Part shown: piece by piece, positions 5,123-5,680 of the stretch
Numbering within the stretch: position 1 is the stretch's first letter
How the letters are laid out: each line of letters opens with the position of its first letter
Source of the DNA: Alphaproteobacteria bacterium
GTDB taxonomy: Bacteria > Pseudomonadota > Alphaproteobacteria > Kiloniellales > JAKSDN01
Assembly (NCBI GenBank): GCA_030598385.1
Contig: JAUVQB010000114.1
Coordinates: forward strand, 1 to 5,680
Direction: 5' to 3'
Length of the DNA stretch: 5,680 bases
Notes under the pieces: generated by a model
Databases searched by the model: none
What the model saw: the letters and a program-made list of their open reading frames with translations, nothing else
Told to the model about the DNA's origin: nothing
Program-made: the position numbers and the translations under genes

Positions 5123-5680
5123 ATGACCGCGAACAGGAGCCTCTTGATCCTGCCGGGCGACGGCATCGGCCCGGAATGCATGGCCCAGGTACGCCGGGTG
5201 ATCGATTGGATGGGCGAGCGGCGAGCCGTGAGCTTCGAGGTCGAGGAGGACCTGGTCGGCGGCGCGGCGATCGATGCCCACGGCACGCCGCTCACCGATG
5301 CCACCATGGACAAGGCCTTGAGTGCGGATGCGATGCTACTCGGCGCGGTTGGTGGGCCCAAGTGGGACGATCTGCCGTTCGAGCAGAAGCCGGAGCGCGG
5401 CCTCCTGCGCCTGCGCAAGGACATGGAGCTGTTCGCCAACCTGCGCCCGGCGATCTGCTTCGACGCCTTGGTCTCGGCCTCCACCCTGAAGCCCGAGGTG
5501 GTCGCCGGCCTCGACATCATGATCGTTCGCGAGTTGACCGGCGGCGTTTATTTCGGCGAGCCGCGCGGCATCGAAGATCTGGGCGGCGGCGAGCGGCGCG
5601 GCGTGAACACCCAAGTTTACACCAGCAGCGAGATCCGGCGCCTCGCGGCGGTCGGCTTCGAGCTGGCGCGCAAGCGCCAG
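5123..5680 (+). CDS. leuB: 3-isopropylmalate dehydrogenase, N-terminal half (3' end outside window)
   Basis: LeuB oxidises and decarboxylates 3-isopropylmalate with NAD+ to 2-oxoisocaproate, the direct precursor of leucine. The frame is open to the window edge, giving 186 of an expected 360-370 residues. Visible family motifs are [12 protein letters not shown] (7-18), [12 protein letters not shown] (72-83), [14 protein letters not shown] (97-110) and [16 protein letters not shown] (134-149). Substrate-contacting residues of Thermus thermophilus LeuB (Arg94, Arg104, Arg132, Tyr139) match Arg98, Arg108, Arg136 and Tyr143. The catalytic Lys and metal-binding Asp residues would lie just past the edge, so they cannot be checked. 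The start at 5123 was chosen over ATG 5114 because of spacing from GAGGAGG. It lies 73 nt after leuD and is probably in the same operon, completing the pathway segment LeuC-LeuD-LeuB. Confidence 0.97.
   Translation, partial: MTANRSLLILPGDGIGPECMAQVRRVIDWMGERRAVSFEVEEDLVGGAAIDAHGTPLTDATMDKALSADAMLLGAVGGPKWDDLPFEQKPERGLLRLRKDMELFANLRPAICFDALVSASTLKPEVVAGLDIMIVRELTGGVYFGEPRGIEDLGGGERRGVNTQVYTSSEIRRLAAVGFELARKRQ

Overview
The window looks like a high-GC alphaproteobacterial chromosome, probably near Rhodospirillales. This is inferred from base composition, from the S16-RimM-TrmD-L19 order running directly into leucine biosynthesis, and from the Ala-rich tails on both ribosomal proteins. All supported genes lie on the + strand and are closely packed. 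I see no tRNA, rRNA, CRISPR array, insertion sequence or phage gene.

Positions 1-2061 hold the classic ribosome-maturation operon. It starts with the 3' end of rpsP (S16), whose last 90 visible residues are a strongly acidic pentapeptide-repeat tail. It continues with rimM (read here from a TTG start), trmD (overlapping rimM by 11 nt) and rplS (L19). RimM and TrmD mature the small subunit and methylate G37 of tRNAs, while S16 and L19 are structural. The weak RimM start, the rimM/trmD overlap and a hairpin over the rpsP stop codon would all fit lower output of the two enzymes than of the ribosomal proteins.

Positions 2091-5680 hold the isopropylmalate branch of leucine biosynthesis: leuC and leuD (the two subunits of isopropylmalate isomerase), then the N-terminal half of leuB (isopropylmalate dehydrogenase, cut by the window edge). 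leuC starts only 29 nt after rplS, so read-through from the ribosomal operon is possible. An unrecognised gene for an exported TPR-like protein, possibly a lipoprotein, sits between leuC and leuD. It is the least explained gene here. It is followed by a 90-nt gap with two perfect inverted repeats just ahead of leuD. A second gap, before leuB, also holds two short hairpins and a strong ribosome binding site.

Most of the window is ordinary core metabolism. The items worth a second look are the S16 repeat tail, a Glu at the TrmD catalytic-Asp position, the leuC-leuD insert gene, and the structured leader before leuD. I found no convincing new multi-gene system.
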